From positions 62,001 through 126,000 of the forward strand of contig CAJUAF010000002.1 in the NCBI GenBank assembly GCA_910584365.1: a stretch of 64,000 nt of DNA. Reading direction: 5' to 3'. Under the pieces are notes generated by a model. It was not told where the DNA came from and made no database searches. It saw only the letters and a list, made by a program, of their open reading frames with translations. This DNA is from an uncultured Muribaculaceae bacterium (lineage in GTDB: Bacteria; Bacteroidota; Bacteroidia; Bacteroidales; Muribaculaceae). Every line of letters begins with the position of its first letter. The first letter of the stretch is position 1. The translations under genes and the position numbers were made by a program. This document shows, one piece after another, positions 35,334 through 45,200 of the stretch.

Positions 35334-35780
35334 ATGATCAGACCAATCAAATATCTGTTTTCCCTGCTGGCCATCTGCATGATGGCGGTAGGATTGCCGG
35401 CCTGCGGCGATGACGACGAGCCCGTGGCCGCTGTCGTCACCATGGCTCCCGGAGCAGTGGCGAATATCGAGCTGGACTATCCGGCATCGATTATCCCGGG
35501 GAAAGTAATGTTCAATGCCACAGGAGAATGGGCAGCCGAGATTTTTCCGGAAAGCCGTGCCTCCAACAGTCATGTGTCCTGGATTGAACTGAGCGCTTAC
35601 AAAGGTGGTGCCGGAAATCAGTCCCTCCAGATTTTTGTAACGCCGAACAATGAGCAGTCCGTCAGGTATGCATCCATAACTGTCAGCTCTCCGACAAACT
35701 CCATAACATTCCATGTCAGCCAGAAGGGGCGTCCCGCCAGCGGAGGCGGTAACCAACCAGAGCCTAATCCTGGAGAATAA
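35334..35780 (+). CDS. Small BACON-domain lipoprotein
   Basis: Predicted lipoprotein of 148 aa. The start is ATG 35334 (MIRPIKYLF); the signal peptide ends at a lipobox-like GLPAC. The remainder is one Ig-like domain with the BACON C-terminal pattern (SVRYASITVSS, then ITFHVSQKG), ending in a Gly/Pro-rich tail. There is no catalytic motif. It stands alone between divergent promoters and nfo. The 291-bp gap to nfo holds a lone TAACTTTG (35943-35950) and nothing else I recognise. Confidence 0.75.
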   Translation: MIRPIKYLFSLLAICMMAVGLPACGDDDEPVAAVVTMAPGAVANIELDYPASIIPGKVMFNATGEWAAEIFPESRASNSHVSWIELSAYKGGAGNQSLQIFVTPNNEQSVRYASITVSSPTNSITFHVSQKGRPASGGGNQPEPNPGE

Positions 35781-36071
35781 CGGACTTCACTGTCAGGCTG
35801 CTGCCATCTGAGCCGTTATCATAGTCCTCTCTCTATCCTGACGAAAAACAAGGCGATGTGCCAGAATTCTGAATTTTTCTGAATTTTGACATACCGCCGT
35901 TTTTTGTGCCTGAAAAATTAAGACGGTATTAAAAAAGTTTCGTAACTTTGTTGGCCGAAGTCCGAACTGAAGTCAGCCGGATATTTTCCTTTAGCGGAGA
36001 AATCCAACGACATACGGCTGCGTCGAGGCTTGATTAATTGTCTTTTGCAACTTTTACCGAAATTAATATCA

Positions 36072-36914
36072 ATGAAATATATAGGAGCCCATGTCTCTAC
36101 CGACGGAGGAGTCGCCTCCGCCCCTGTCCATGCCGCGCAGCTTGGAGCGAAAGCCTTCGCCATATTTACGCGCAACCCCTCGAGATGGAAGTCAAAGGAG
36201 ATTTCCGGGGCGGATGCCGAGGCGTTCCGGCGCAATTGCCAGGAGCTGGGCTTTCTTCCGAAATTCATCCTGCCGCATGACAGTTTTCTGATTAACCTGG
36301 GCTCTCCGGACAATGCAAAGCTGAAGATGTCTCAGGAGGCTTTTCTCGATGAGATGAAGCGTTGCGAACAGCTTGGCCTTACAATGCTGAATTTTCATCC
36401 CGGTTCCCATCTGAACGAAATTTCCGAGCAGGAGTGTCTGGGCCGTATCGCGGACTCGCTGAACCGGATTCTTGAGCAGACCTGTGGAGTGACGGCGGTG
36501 ATTGAATCCACGGCCGGCCAGGGGTCCAACCTGGGATTCCGCTTCGAGCATTTAGCCGAAATCATAGACAAAGTGGAAGACAAGAGCCGTATAGGGGTCT
36601 GTGTCGACACCTGTCATTCCCTGGCGGCCGGATATGACTTCACAACTCCGGAAGGATACTCCGCCGCGTGGAAAGAATTCGGCGATATCGTAGGATTCCA
36701 TTACCTTCGCGGTATGCATCTCAACGACTCCAGGAAGGGGGTAGGCTCCCGGGTAGACCGTCATGCTCCGATTGGAGAAGGGGCGCTGGGGAAAGAGTTT
36801 TTCACTCTGCTGATGCGAGACCCCAGGATGGATGATATCCCCCTGATACTTGAGACTCCCGACCCCTCGCGCTGGCCGGAAGAGATCGCATGGCTTTACA
36901 GCCAGACTATCTGA
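36072..36914 (+). CDS. nfo: Deoxyribonuclease IV (endonuclease IV)
   Basis: Zinc-dependent AP endonuclease of base-excision repair, 280 aa from ATG 36072. The start was chosen because MKYIGAHVSTDGG is the family N-terminus; 14 further in-frame codons upstream are unlikely. Metal-ligand motifs are present: FHPGSHL, IESTAGQG, CVDTCHSLAAGYD, HLNDSRKGVGSRVDRH and LILETPD near the end. The MFS gene follows after 46 bp on the same strand. Confidence 0.95.
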   Translation: MKYIGAHVSTDGGVASAPVHAAQLGAKAFAIFTRNPSRWKSKEISGADAEAFRRNCQELGFLPKFILPHDSFLINLGSPDNAKLKMSQEAFLDEMKRCEQLGLTMLNFHPGSHLNEISEQECLGRIADSLNRILEQTCGVTAVIESTAGQGSNLGFRFEHLAEIIDKVEDKSRIGVCVDTCHSLAAGYDFTTPEGYSAAWKEFGDIVGFHYLRGMHLNDSRKGVGSRVDRHAPIGEGALGKEFFTLLMRDPRMDDIPLILETPDPSRWPEEIAWLYSQTI

Positions 36915-36960
36915 TCCCACACTGAATCTTTTAACTGTACATTCATCGAAAATAACTATC

Positions 36961-38850
36961 ATGAAAACTAAACCCGACCTAAGTTTTTGGAAACTTTGGA
37001 ATCTGAGCTTTGGGTTCTTTGGCGTGCAGATAGCATATGCGCTGCAAAGTGCCAATGTAAGCCGCATCTTTGCCACTCTGGGGGCGGATCCCCATGATTT
37101 GAGCTATTTCTGGATTCTGCCTCCCCTGATGGGCCTCGTTGTCCAGCCGATTGTCGGCACCGCTTCCGACAAGACATGGAACCGCATCGGCCGTCGTCTG
37201 CCATACCTGATTTTCGGAGCGGTGGTGGCCGTCATCGTTATGTGTCTGCTTCCCAACGCCGGCAGTTTCGGCCTGGCCGTCTCCTCTGCCATCCTTATCG
37301 GCCTTATTGCTCTTATGCTGCTGGATACGTCCATCAACATGGCCATGCAGCCGTTCAAGATGCTTGTCGGCGATATGGTAAACGAAAAGCAGAAAGGCCT
37401 TGCATATTCGATTCAGAGTTTCCTGTGCAACGCAGGCTCGATCGTAGGATATGTATTCCCGTTCCTGCTGACCTGGATAGGATTCCGCAACACGGCTGCC
37501 TCAGGCGTCATACCCCAGACGGTTGTGTTCTCCTTCTATTTCGGCGCGGCAATCCTGCTTGTATGCGTAGTCTACACCCTTGTCAAGGTAAAGGAATGGC
37601 CCCCCGAGCAGTACCGCGAATATAACGGCGGTCCGGAGGTGAAAGCTGACGGCAAACAGGAGAAAACCAACCTTCTCAAGCTGCTTGTCAACGCTCCCAA
37701 GACATTCTGGACCGTAGGTCTTGTGCAGTTCTTCTGCTGGTTCGCCTTCCTGTTCATGTGGACCTATACCAACGGCACCATAGCCAAAAACGCATTCTCC
37801 TGTCCCGAGACAACCACTGTCACCGGTATCGCCCAGCTTGGCGCCGACGGCAAACCGGCCGACATTTATTCCGCGAAATACATCCTCGTGGACGGAGACA
37901 AGGTTGCCGTCAACCACGGCAAAGCCTGTGTGGCCGGAATTGTGACGGCTGAAGGTGAATTCATTGCCGGCCGCAATATCTCGCTGGCAGACATCAATGT
38001 TGAAGCTGTCGAAATCAAAGCCGGCGGTCTTGACATCCAGGCTCCCACTCCCGGTGTGGAAATTCTTTCGCCGGTAGCCCGCGACGGAATTATCGCTTCG
38101 AAAGACGGAATCAGCGCATACGAATTCAACAAGGAAATCCCCACGGGAGGCATGAACGTGATTATTGACGGCAGCCGCCGTGTCATCACATCCTCATTTA
38201 CGCTGGTAGATTACCTCTCCCGTATGGAGGGACCGACGAAGCTCACCCTGGCTGATATCTACACCCACGATCCCAAGACAGGCGAGCTGTTCGTGGACGG
38301 CACTTCGGAAGTGACTCTGCAGAATCCTCGCGAAGCCCGTCTGGAGACCTCCGTGGTTCTCAACACCGAATCTCCCCAGTACAATGACGCCGGCAACTGG
38401 GTCGGAATTCTGTTTGCCATCCAGGCCATAGGCTCCGTACTGTGGGCCATCGTGCTTCCTCAGTTCAAGAGCCGCAAGTTCTCCTATGCACTCAGCCTTG
38501 TGCTGGGAGCTGTCGGTTTCATTTCAGCAGGATATTTTACAGACCAGTATCTGCTGTTCGTATCCTTCGTGCTTATCGGATGTGCGTGGGCTGCGATGCT
38601 GGCCTGGCCGTTCACCATCCTTACCAACTCCCTCAAGGGCGGTAATATCGGAGCATATCTCGGCCTGTTCAACTGCTCGATCTGCATCCCGCAGATTGTC
38701 GGCGCTCTGCTTGGCGGAGTAATTCTCTCGGCCATCGGCGACCCCGATCAGCTTGCTCCCCAGTATATGATGATGGTTATCGCAGGCGTATCTCTCTTCC
38801 TGGGTGCCATATCGGTAGCCTTTATCAAGGAATCTCCGTCCAACAATTAA
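36961..38850 (+). CDS. MFS (SLC45/GPH-like) transporter with a large periplasmic insertion
   Basis: Inner-membrane sugar transporter of the MFS, probably of the sucrose/maltose-type SLC45 group (SDKTWNRIGRRLPYLIFGA loop after TM2), 629 aa from ATG 36961. The usual length is about 450. The excess is a soluble, strand-rich stretch of about 200 residues (about 275-475) between TM7 (FCWFAFLFMWTYTN) and TM8 (NWVGILFAIQAIGSVLW). By standard topology this loop is periplasmic. A small lipoprotein gene follows after 14 bp. The substrate is not shown. Confidence 0.82.
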   Translation: MKTKPDLSFWKLWNLSFGFFGVQIAYALQSANVSRIFATLGADPHDLSYFWILPPLMGLVVQPIVGTASDKTWNRIGRRLPYLIFGAVVAVIVMCLLPNAGSFGLAVSSAILIGLIALMLLDTSINMAMQPFKMLVGDMVNEKQKGLAYSIQSFLCNAGSIVGYVFPFLLTWIGFRNTAASGVIPQTVVFSFYFGAAILLVCVVYTLVKVKEWPPEQYREYNGGPEVKADGKQEKTNLLKLLVNAPKTFWTVGLVQFFCWFAFLFMWTYTNGTIAKNAFSCPETTTVTGIAQLGADGKPADIYSAKYILVDGDKVAVNHGKACVAGIVTAEGEFIAGRNISLADINVEAVEIKAGGLDIQAPTPGVEILSPVARDGIIASKDGISAYEFNKEIPTGGMNVIIDGSRRVITSSFTLVDYLSRMEGPTKLTLADIYTHDPKTGELFVDGTSEVTLQNPREARLETSVVLNTESPQYNDAGNWVGILFAIQAIGSVLWAIVLPQFKSRKFSYALSLVLGAVGFISAGYFTDQYLLFVSFVLIGCAWAAMLAWPFTILTNSLKGGNIGAYLGLFNCSICIPQIVGALLGGVILSAIGDPDQLAPQYMMMVIAGVSLFLGAISVAFIKESPSNN

Positions 38851-38864
38851 AAAGTCAATCAACG

Positions 38865-39239
38865 ATGAAAAAACTGATATACGGTCTCGCTGTCGCCGCT
38901 ACCGCCATGATTTTCAGCTCCTGCGGAGGTCATGAGGAATATGAGACATACGTGGCCACGCTGAAAGCGCAGCCTGCGGTAATCGATACAATCTCCTCCC
39001 CGGCAAGCTATGCCAATTACCTTGATTCGCTGGCCGAGAAGGCATCCGCTTTCGACAAACTCGGTGTAAAGCTCGATCCCACGCAGCAGGATAATCTGTC
39101 AGCGCTCTCGGTTGAGATTCAGGAGGCATTGACAAGGACTTATAACCGTCTCGCACAGACCCCTATGCCGCTGGACGAAGTTATGGAAGCCGTCCATCCT
39201 GTTGATTCTGTCGCGCCCGAAGAAGTGGTGATAGAGTGA
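38865..39239 (+). CDS. Small predicted lipoprotein of unknown function
   Basis: 124 aa. Signal peptide MKKLIYGLAVAATAMIF ends at the lipobox FSSCG. The mature part is helical (SYANYLDSLAEKASAFDKL; EIQEALTRTYNRL) with no recognised domain. It lies 14 bp after the large-loop MFS transporter and ends at a strong terminator, so it is the last gene of the nfo-MFS-lipoprotein unit and may work with the transporter's periplasmic loop; that is inference. Confidence 0.72.
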   Translation: MKKLIYGLAVAATAMIFSSCGGHEEYETYVATLKAQPAVIDTISSPASYANYLDSLAEKASAFDKLGVKLDPTQQDNLSALSVEIQEALTRTYNRLAQTPMPLDEVMEAVHPVDSVAPEEVVIE

Positions 39240-39340
39240 CCGAGCGTCCACAACGTGGCAGAACCTCAAGTTCCGTATTAAAAATGTAACATTTTTCAAT
39301 AATTTATTGTTGCGATAATCTCCACAACATTAATTACTTA

Positions 39341-39384
39341 AAAGAAGAAAACCCGTCATTGTGGCGGGTTTTCTTCTTTTTTAA
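39341..39384 (+). terminator. Terminator of the nfo-MFS-lipoprotein unit
   Basis: Perfect 16-bp stem (39341-39356 and 39366-39381) with a 9-nt loop and a T-run. The stem is A/G-rich on one side so it could act in both directions. Confidence 0.88.
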
Positions 39385-39539
39385 GAACTATTAACAGTTG
39401 TAAACAACAACTTTGTTATAAATTTGTAAAAACAATAGACAACTCAATCCATCCATAACCAGGATATGAAGCACATACCTCTCCATACCAATACGGAATT
39501 ATCACTCGGAAATAAGTAGATAATTCTCTCTCGGACAAT

Positions 39540-39617
39540 AATATCCCCGTCAGGATATTTCCGTGGGTCGGCAGGCATCCATCCAAACCGCCATATTCAA
39601 GTTGCCTGCCGGCCCAC
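39540..39617 (-). terminator. Structured region downstream of the AraC gene
   Basis: A 15-bp stem with one G-U pair (39563-39577 and 39603-39617, 25-nt loop) and a 7-bp hairpin (39540-39546 and 39553-39559) lie within the 472-bp gap before the minus-strand AraC gene. They may terminate that gene or mark a small RNA; no coding sequence is evident in the gap. Confidence 0.4.
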
Positions 39618-39711
39618 ACTATACGAATCCACTACAAAACAATGTCAGAATGAGGACGTATAGGCCACACATACCTCCGGCTTCTGAATAAAGAGAAGAT
39701 CCGCAGGACCG

Positions 39712-40593
39712 TCATGCTTTCGGCTGACTGCGGTATGCCTTCGGAGACATACCCATTATCTTTGAGAAAAGACGGGAAAAATAGAACTGGTCCTCAAAAC
39801 CGAGCTTAAAACTGATCTGGTTCATTTTCATGTCCGTAGTATCCAGCAGCGCGCAGGCTTTACGGATTTTCAACAGATTGAAATAGGTCAGTGGGCTGTA
39901 TCCCGTGCGTTTTTTGAACATAGCCGAAAGATAAGAAGAGGAAAAACCGGAGTAATCGGCAATTTCCTCCAGGGACAGATGGCGTTCGATATTTTCTTCC
40001 AGATAATGTACGGTCGATTCAATCACGTCGGAATCATGTTTCTGATTCCCGACTCTTCTGTAAAGCTTGAAATAGCGCATTGATTCCAGAAAATAATGGA
40101 ACGCGGACACGGCATAGCGGATATTCTCCATCGCGAAAGAATCATTAAGAGTCGTGAATACTTCTTCGAAAAGATTTATGCGGTGGGTAATACGGGAGTC
40201 AAGACTCGGAGCTATTGTCTGCGGCGAGGGATCGGGAGCTACAAAATTTTTGGCCTGTGTCCCTTTGAAGTGTACCCAGTATATGGTCCATGGATTGTCG
40301 TCCGAAGCCGCATACGTGTGCGGCACCCCCGGAGGAAGTATGAAATACTGGTTTTCCGTCACTTCATATTTTGTTCCGTTCAGTTCAAACCACCCCGTCC
40401 CGTCGATACAATAGATGAATACATACTGGTCGATAGGTGGATCGCGCCGGCGATAATGGTGCAGCGCTTTGGGGTAATAACCTATGTCGGTTATATGGAG
40501 AAGACTTGTCATAGGGTCATTCTCCATGGCATCTATAATTACGCGGGGGAGGACTAACGAGCGTTCTCCATTGAATCCGGACTTAATCTTCAT
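39712..40593 (-). CDS. AraC-family regulator with N-terminal cupin sensor (sugar-responsive type)
   Basis: Transcription regulator of 293 aa. Residues about 40-130 form a cupin sugar-binding domain (YVFIYCIDGTGWFELNG, ILPPGVPHTYAASDDNPW), and residues about 190-290 the AraC double helix-turn-helix (SLEEIADYSGFSSSYLSAMFKKRTG, then FKLGFEDQFYFSRLFSKIMGMSP). It is divergent from a sugar symporter and a DUF5107-TPR gene, with 21-bp-spaced repeats between, so it most likely activates that operon in response to its sugar. A minus-strand TATCTTTG (40612-40619) may be its own -7 element. Confidence 0.9.
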   Translation of the reverse strand: MKIKSGFNGERSLVLPRVIIDAMENDPMTSLLHITDIGYYPKALHHYRRRDPPIDQYVFIYCIDGTGWFELNGTKYEVTENQYFILPPGVPHTYAASDDNPWTIYWVHFKGTQAKNFVAPDPSPQTIAPSLDSRITHRINLFEEVFTTLNDSFAMENIRYAVSAFHYFLESMRYFKLYRRVGNQKHDSDVIESTVHYLEENIERHLSLEEIADYSGFSSSYLSAMFKKRTGYSPLTYFNLLKIRKACALLDTTDMKMNQISFKLGFEDQFYFSRLFSKIMGMSPKAYRSQPKA

Positions 40594-40664
40594 TTTCTAA
40601 ATGGTTTGATGCAAAGATACATCATTCCACCCAATAAATGTGCCTGTGGAATCGAAAAAGTGAA

Positions 40665-40698
40665 ATAGTCCATTTTATTTTGAGAATAATCCATTTTA
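40665..40698 (+). promoter_or_regulatory. Candidate AraC operator: direct repeats at 21-bp spacing
   Basis: ATAGTCCATTTTA (40665-40677) and ATAATCCATTTTA (40686-40698) agree at 12 of 13 positions and are exactly 21 bp apart, two helical turns, as expected for an AraC-type dimer. The second copy overlaps the -33 region of the symporter promoter. Confidence 0.65.
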
Positions 40699-40724
40699 CC
40701 GCCACATTAATAGCTGTAACTTTG
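40694..40724 (+). promoter_or_regulatory. Promoter of the symporter-DUF5107 operon
   Basis: TTTA (40694-40697), 19-bp spacer, TAACTTTG (40717-40724). The -7 is perfect and the -33 imperfect, typical of an activator-dependent promoter. Expected transcript start near 40731, leaving a leader of about 77 nt. Confidence 0.6.
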
Positions 40725-40807
40725 CGGTGTGAAACTGATTCAGGAACTTCCGGAGTAAATTGCTATCCGGGAAACGATTCGGACTACAACTAAAAATCAT
40801 AATACAC

Positions 40808-42229
40808 ATGGAAAAATTCAACAAAGGATTCATCTATTTCATCTGCATCGTCTCGGCGATGGGTGGACTTCTCTTCGGCTACGACTGGGTGGTCATAGGA
40901 GGCGCTAAGCCCTTCTATGAAGTATATTTCGGAATAACCGATTCACCCGAACAGCAGGGCCTGGCTATGAGTATCGCCCTGGCCGGATGTCTTGCCGGCG
41001 CGATGGTATCGGGTTCGCTGGCCGACCGGCTCGGCCGCAAGCCTCTTTTGCTTACTTCGGCTTTCATCTTCCTTGTGACCGCCTACGGTACGGGAGCGTT
41101 CGACAGTTTCTCCAGTTTTCTGGTGGTCCGTTTCATCGGAGGAATCGCTATCGGTATCGCTTCCGGGCTGTCTCCGATGTATATCGCCGAGGTGGCCCCT
41201 TCCAATATCCGCGGAAAACTTGTCTCGCTCAATCAGCTCACCATAGTGCTTGGCATACTGGGGGCTCAGATTGTCAATTTTCTGATTGCGGAACCGATGC
41301 CGGCAGGGACCACGGTGCCAGCCGCCGATTCCTGGAACGTACTGATGGGGTGGCGCTGGATGTTCTGGAGCGCGGCTTTCCCCGCGGCTCTTTTCCTTCT
41401 GCTGGCTTTCTTCATTCCTGAGAGTCCGCGATGGCTGACGATGAAAAAACAGACCGAGCAGGCGCGCCTGATACTTACTAACATAGGCGGTGCGGAATAT
41501 GCCGCTAAAGAAATCGCAGCCGTCAAGGCCGGCGAAACCAAAGCACGCGAAGAAAAGGGGGGAGGACTGAGAGTGCTTTTCAGCAAGCCTTTCCATTTCC
41601 TGCTTGTCCTGGGAATCGTAATCGCTGTTTTCCAGCAGTGGTGCGGAACAAACGTGATTTTCAATTATGCACAGGAAATCTTCTCGGATGCCGGATACGA
41701 TCTTGGCGAAATGCTGTTTAATATTGTCCTCACTGGCATCACCAATGTTATTTTTACATTCGTGGCCATCTATACCGTTGACCGGCTCGGTCGCAAGAAA
41801 CTGATGCTTATCGGTGCCGGAGGATTGGCGGTGATATATGCAGTTCTCGGAACCTGCTATTATATGCACGTGACCGGATTCTTCATGATTATCCTTGTGG
41901 TTGCCGCAATAGCCTGCTACGCGATGACGCTTGGTCCCGTAACCTGGGTGCTTATCGCTGAAATATTCCCCAACAGGGTCAGAGCTGTCGCAGTGGCTAC
42001 GTGTACCTTCGCCCTGTGGGTAGGTTCTTTCTCTCTGACCTATTCCTTCCCCCTTCTCAACAGTTCGCTCGGAAGCTACGGCTCTTTCTGGATTTATGCA
42101 GCAATCTGCCTGGCCGGATTCCTCTTCTTCGTCACCCGTCTGCCGGAGACAAAAGGAAAGAGCCTCGAGGAACTGGAAAAAGAACTGGTCAAAGACGGAC
42201 AGGAACAAATCATGTCCACGGATTTCTGA
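40808..42229 (+). CDS. Sugar:proton symporter of the MFS sugar-porter family (XylE-like)
   Basis: Inner-membrane sugar uptake protein, 473 aa from ATG 40808 (MEKFNKGFIYF; the upstream in-frame TTG at 40760 precedes a plausible leader only). Sugar-porter signatures are present: GGLLFGYDWVVIGG in TM1, DRLGRKP after TM2, PESPRWL after TM6, DRLGRKK in the second half and PETKGKSLEELE at the end. Twelve membrane segments. It is the first gene of an operon under the divergent AraC regulator. Substrate: a monosaccharide, not identifiable more closely. Confidence 0.9.
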   Translation: MEKFNKGFIYFICIVSAMGGLLFGYDWVVIGGAKPFYEVYFGITDSPEQQGLAMSIALAGCLAGAMVSGSLADRLGRKPLLLTSAFIFLVTAYGTGAFDSFSSFLVVRFIGGIAIGIASGLSPMYIAEVAPSNIRGKLVSLNQLTIVLGILGAQIVNFLIAEPMPAGTTVPAADSWNVLMGWRWMFWSAAFPAALFLLLAFFIPESPRWLTMKKQTEQARLILTNIGGAEYAAKEIAAVKAGETKAREEKGGGLRVLFSKPFHFLLVLGIVIAVFQQWCGTNVIFNYAQEIFSDAGYDLGEMLFNIVLTGITNVIFTFVAIYTVDRLGRKKLMLIGAGGLAVIYAVLGTCYYMHVTGFFMIILVVAAIACYAMTLGPVTWVLIAEIFPNRVRAVAVATCTFALWVGSFSLTYSFPLLNSSLGSYGSFWIYAAICLAGFLFFVTRLPETKGKSLEELEKELVKDGQEQIMSTDF

Positions 42230-42281
42230 GTGAAACTAATCTGCCAACAACAAATAAAGACAAACAAATACCTTATATCTC

Positions 42282-45200
42282 ATGGTCAAAGCATGGAAAG
42301 AAACAGTGGTTATCCCTACCTATGAGGTAGGAAAGCCCGAGAAAAATCCGATTTTCCTTGAAAAGCGAGTCTATCAGGGTTCCAGCGGAGTCGTCTATCC
42401 CTATCCGGTCATCGAGTCTATCTCCAATGAGAAGACTGACCACGAATGGCACTCCGTCTTCATCGAGAACGAATACATCAAGGTGATGATTCTTCCCGAA
42501 CTGGGAGGCCGCGTACAGATGGCATACGACAAAATCCGCCAGCGCCATTTCGTATATTACAATCATGTCATCAAGCCGGCGCTTGTAGGACTTGCCGGTC
42601 CCTGGATTTCCGGCGGTATCGAATTCAACTGGCCCCAGCACCACCGCCCCTCGACATATATGCCGGTAGACTCTGCGATAGAAGAACATGAGGACGGCTC
42701 GGTCACCGTGTGGGTCAACGAAGTCGAAAGAATGTTCCATCAGAAAGGACGCGCCGGTTTCACCCTCCGGCCCGGATGCGCATATCTCGAAATCAACGGA
42801 AAGCTCTACAACGGCACCGATGTACCTCAGACTTTCCTCTGGTGGGCAAATCCTGCCGTGGCCGTCAACGACCACTATCGTTCGGTATTCCCGCCCGACA
42901 TCAATGCCGTCTTCGACCACGGCAAGCGTGCCGTCAGCTCATTTCCCATCGCAACCGGCACCTACTACAAGATGGATTACTCGGCCGGAGTGGATATCGC
43001 CAACTACAAGAACATCTTCGTTCCCACGTCATATATGGGTGTCAATTCCAGGTATGATTTCGAAGGAGGTTACGAATGTGACACCCGGGCGGGGATGCTC
43101 CATGTGGCAAGCCATCATGTTTCGCCGGGTAAAAAACAGTGGACCTGGGGTAACGGCGATTTCGGACGTGCATGGGACCGCTGTCTCACCGATGACGACG
43201 GACCCTATATCGAGCTTATGGCCGGAGTCTATACCGAGAATCAGCCCGACTTCACCTGGCTAATGCCATACGAGGAGAAGGAGTTCACCCAGTATTTCCT
43301 TCCGTACCGCGAACTCGGGGTCGTCAAGAACGCCACAAAGGACTTGCTGATGAATATCGAGCCGGTAGAGGGCGGAAAAGTGCATCTCAAAGTGTTCGCG
43401 ACGAGCCGCCAGACTGTCGTTATCCGCATCAATGATATATTCCGCAAGGAAATAACCATTTCTCCCGAAGAGATTTTCGAGGAGACAGTCGATACCGCAG
43501 GAACACCTTTCGACGAACTGACGGTTATCTTCGAGAAAGAGGGTCGCGCAGTGATGACCTGGCACACCGAACCTGACGAAATCCGGCCGATTCCCGATGC
43601 TGCGGAACCCGCCCTGCTGCCGTCGCAGATCAAGACTGTGGAGCAACTGTTTCTGACTGGACTCCATCTGGAGCAATACCGCCATGCCACCTACTCACCC
43701 CTCGATTACTACGAGGAAGGATTGCGGCGTGATCCCGACGATGTCCGCTGCAACAATGCCATGGGCCTCTGGTATATCCGGAAAGGGCGCTTTGAACTGG
43801 CCGCCCAATATCTTGAAAAAGCTGTCAGAATCCTTCAGAAACGCAATCCCAATCCCTACGACGGAGAACCGATTTACAATCTCGGCCTCGCTCTCAAATA
43901 TCAGGGACGCTTCGACGAGGCTTACGACCGGTTCTACAAAGCTACCTGGAACGGAGCCTGGCAGGATGCCGGATATTTCGCCTGCGCCCAGATCAGTTGT
44001 CTGCGCGGCGATTATGCCGAAGCCCTTTATGAAATCGACAGGTCGCTCCTGCGCAACTGGCACAATCCGAAAGCTCGCGCTCTCAAGGCCGCCATCCTTG
44101 CGCGTATGGGACGGAAGGAGGAAGCCGAGGCGCTCTGTCGTGAATCGCTCGGTCTTGACAAGTTCAATTACGGATGTCTGTTTACTCTCGGCGAAACCGA
44201 CCGGATAACGGAACTGATGCACGGCAATGCCTACAACTATGACGAGGTGGCGCTTGAATATGCCGCAGCCGGACTCTGGACTGAAGCCGAAGGGATCTGG
44301 GCTCTCGCGAAGAAGGACGGCGCCGTCACTCCGATGACAGATTATTATCTGGGATGGACTCTTCTCCGCGCCGGAGATGTCCCCGGAGCAGAAAAGGCGT
44401 TTGAGGAAGGATGCGCCGCTTCTCCCGATATGGTTTTCCCCAATCGTCTCGAAGCTATTCTGGCTCTGCAGGCCGCTCTGAAACTCAATCCCGAAGACGC
44501 CTGCGCCAACCACTATCTCGGAAATCTGTTCTATGACAAACGCCAGTATGACCTTGCGCAGGGTTACTGGGAACGTGCCTCTGAGCTGAATCCCGCGTTC
44601 CCGACAACCTGGCGTAACCTGGCCCTGGTGTACTACAACAAGCGCGGCGACAAGCAGAAAGCGCTTGATTGTATGGAGCGGGCTTTCTCCCTCGACAAGA
44701 CCGATGCCCGTATCCTTATGGAGCTGGATCAGCTCTACAAGAAACTCCAGCATCTGTTTGACCGGCGCCTCGCGTTTCTCCAGACATATCCCGAACTTAT
44801 AGCGCAGCGCGATGACCTGGTGCTGGAGGAGATTGCCCTGCTGAATCAGACGGGCCGTTATGCCGAAGCCATGCACAAGCTCGACTCCCATAAGTTCCAT
44901 CCCTGGGAAGGGGGTGAAGGGAAAGTGCCTATGCAGTATCAGACGGCACGTGTGGAGCTTGCCAAAGAGGCTATCGCCGGAAAACGCTATGCCGAAGCCA
45001 TAAAACTTCTGGAAGAATGTCTGGTGTATCCCGAACATCTCGGTGAAGGAAAGCTCTATGGTGCGCAGGAGAATGATTTCTATTATCTGCTCGGTATCTG
45101 CCATAAGGCTACGGGTAACGAAAAGGAGGCTGTCAGGTGTTTCACCCAGGCTACTCTCGGTCCGACGGAGCCGGCCGCAGCCATGTATTACAACGATGCC

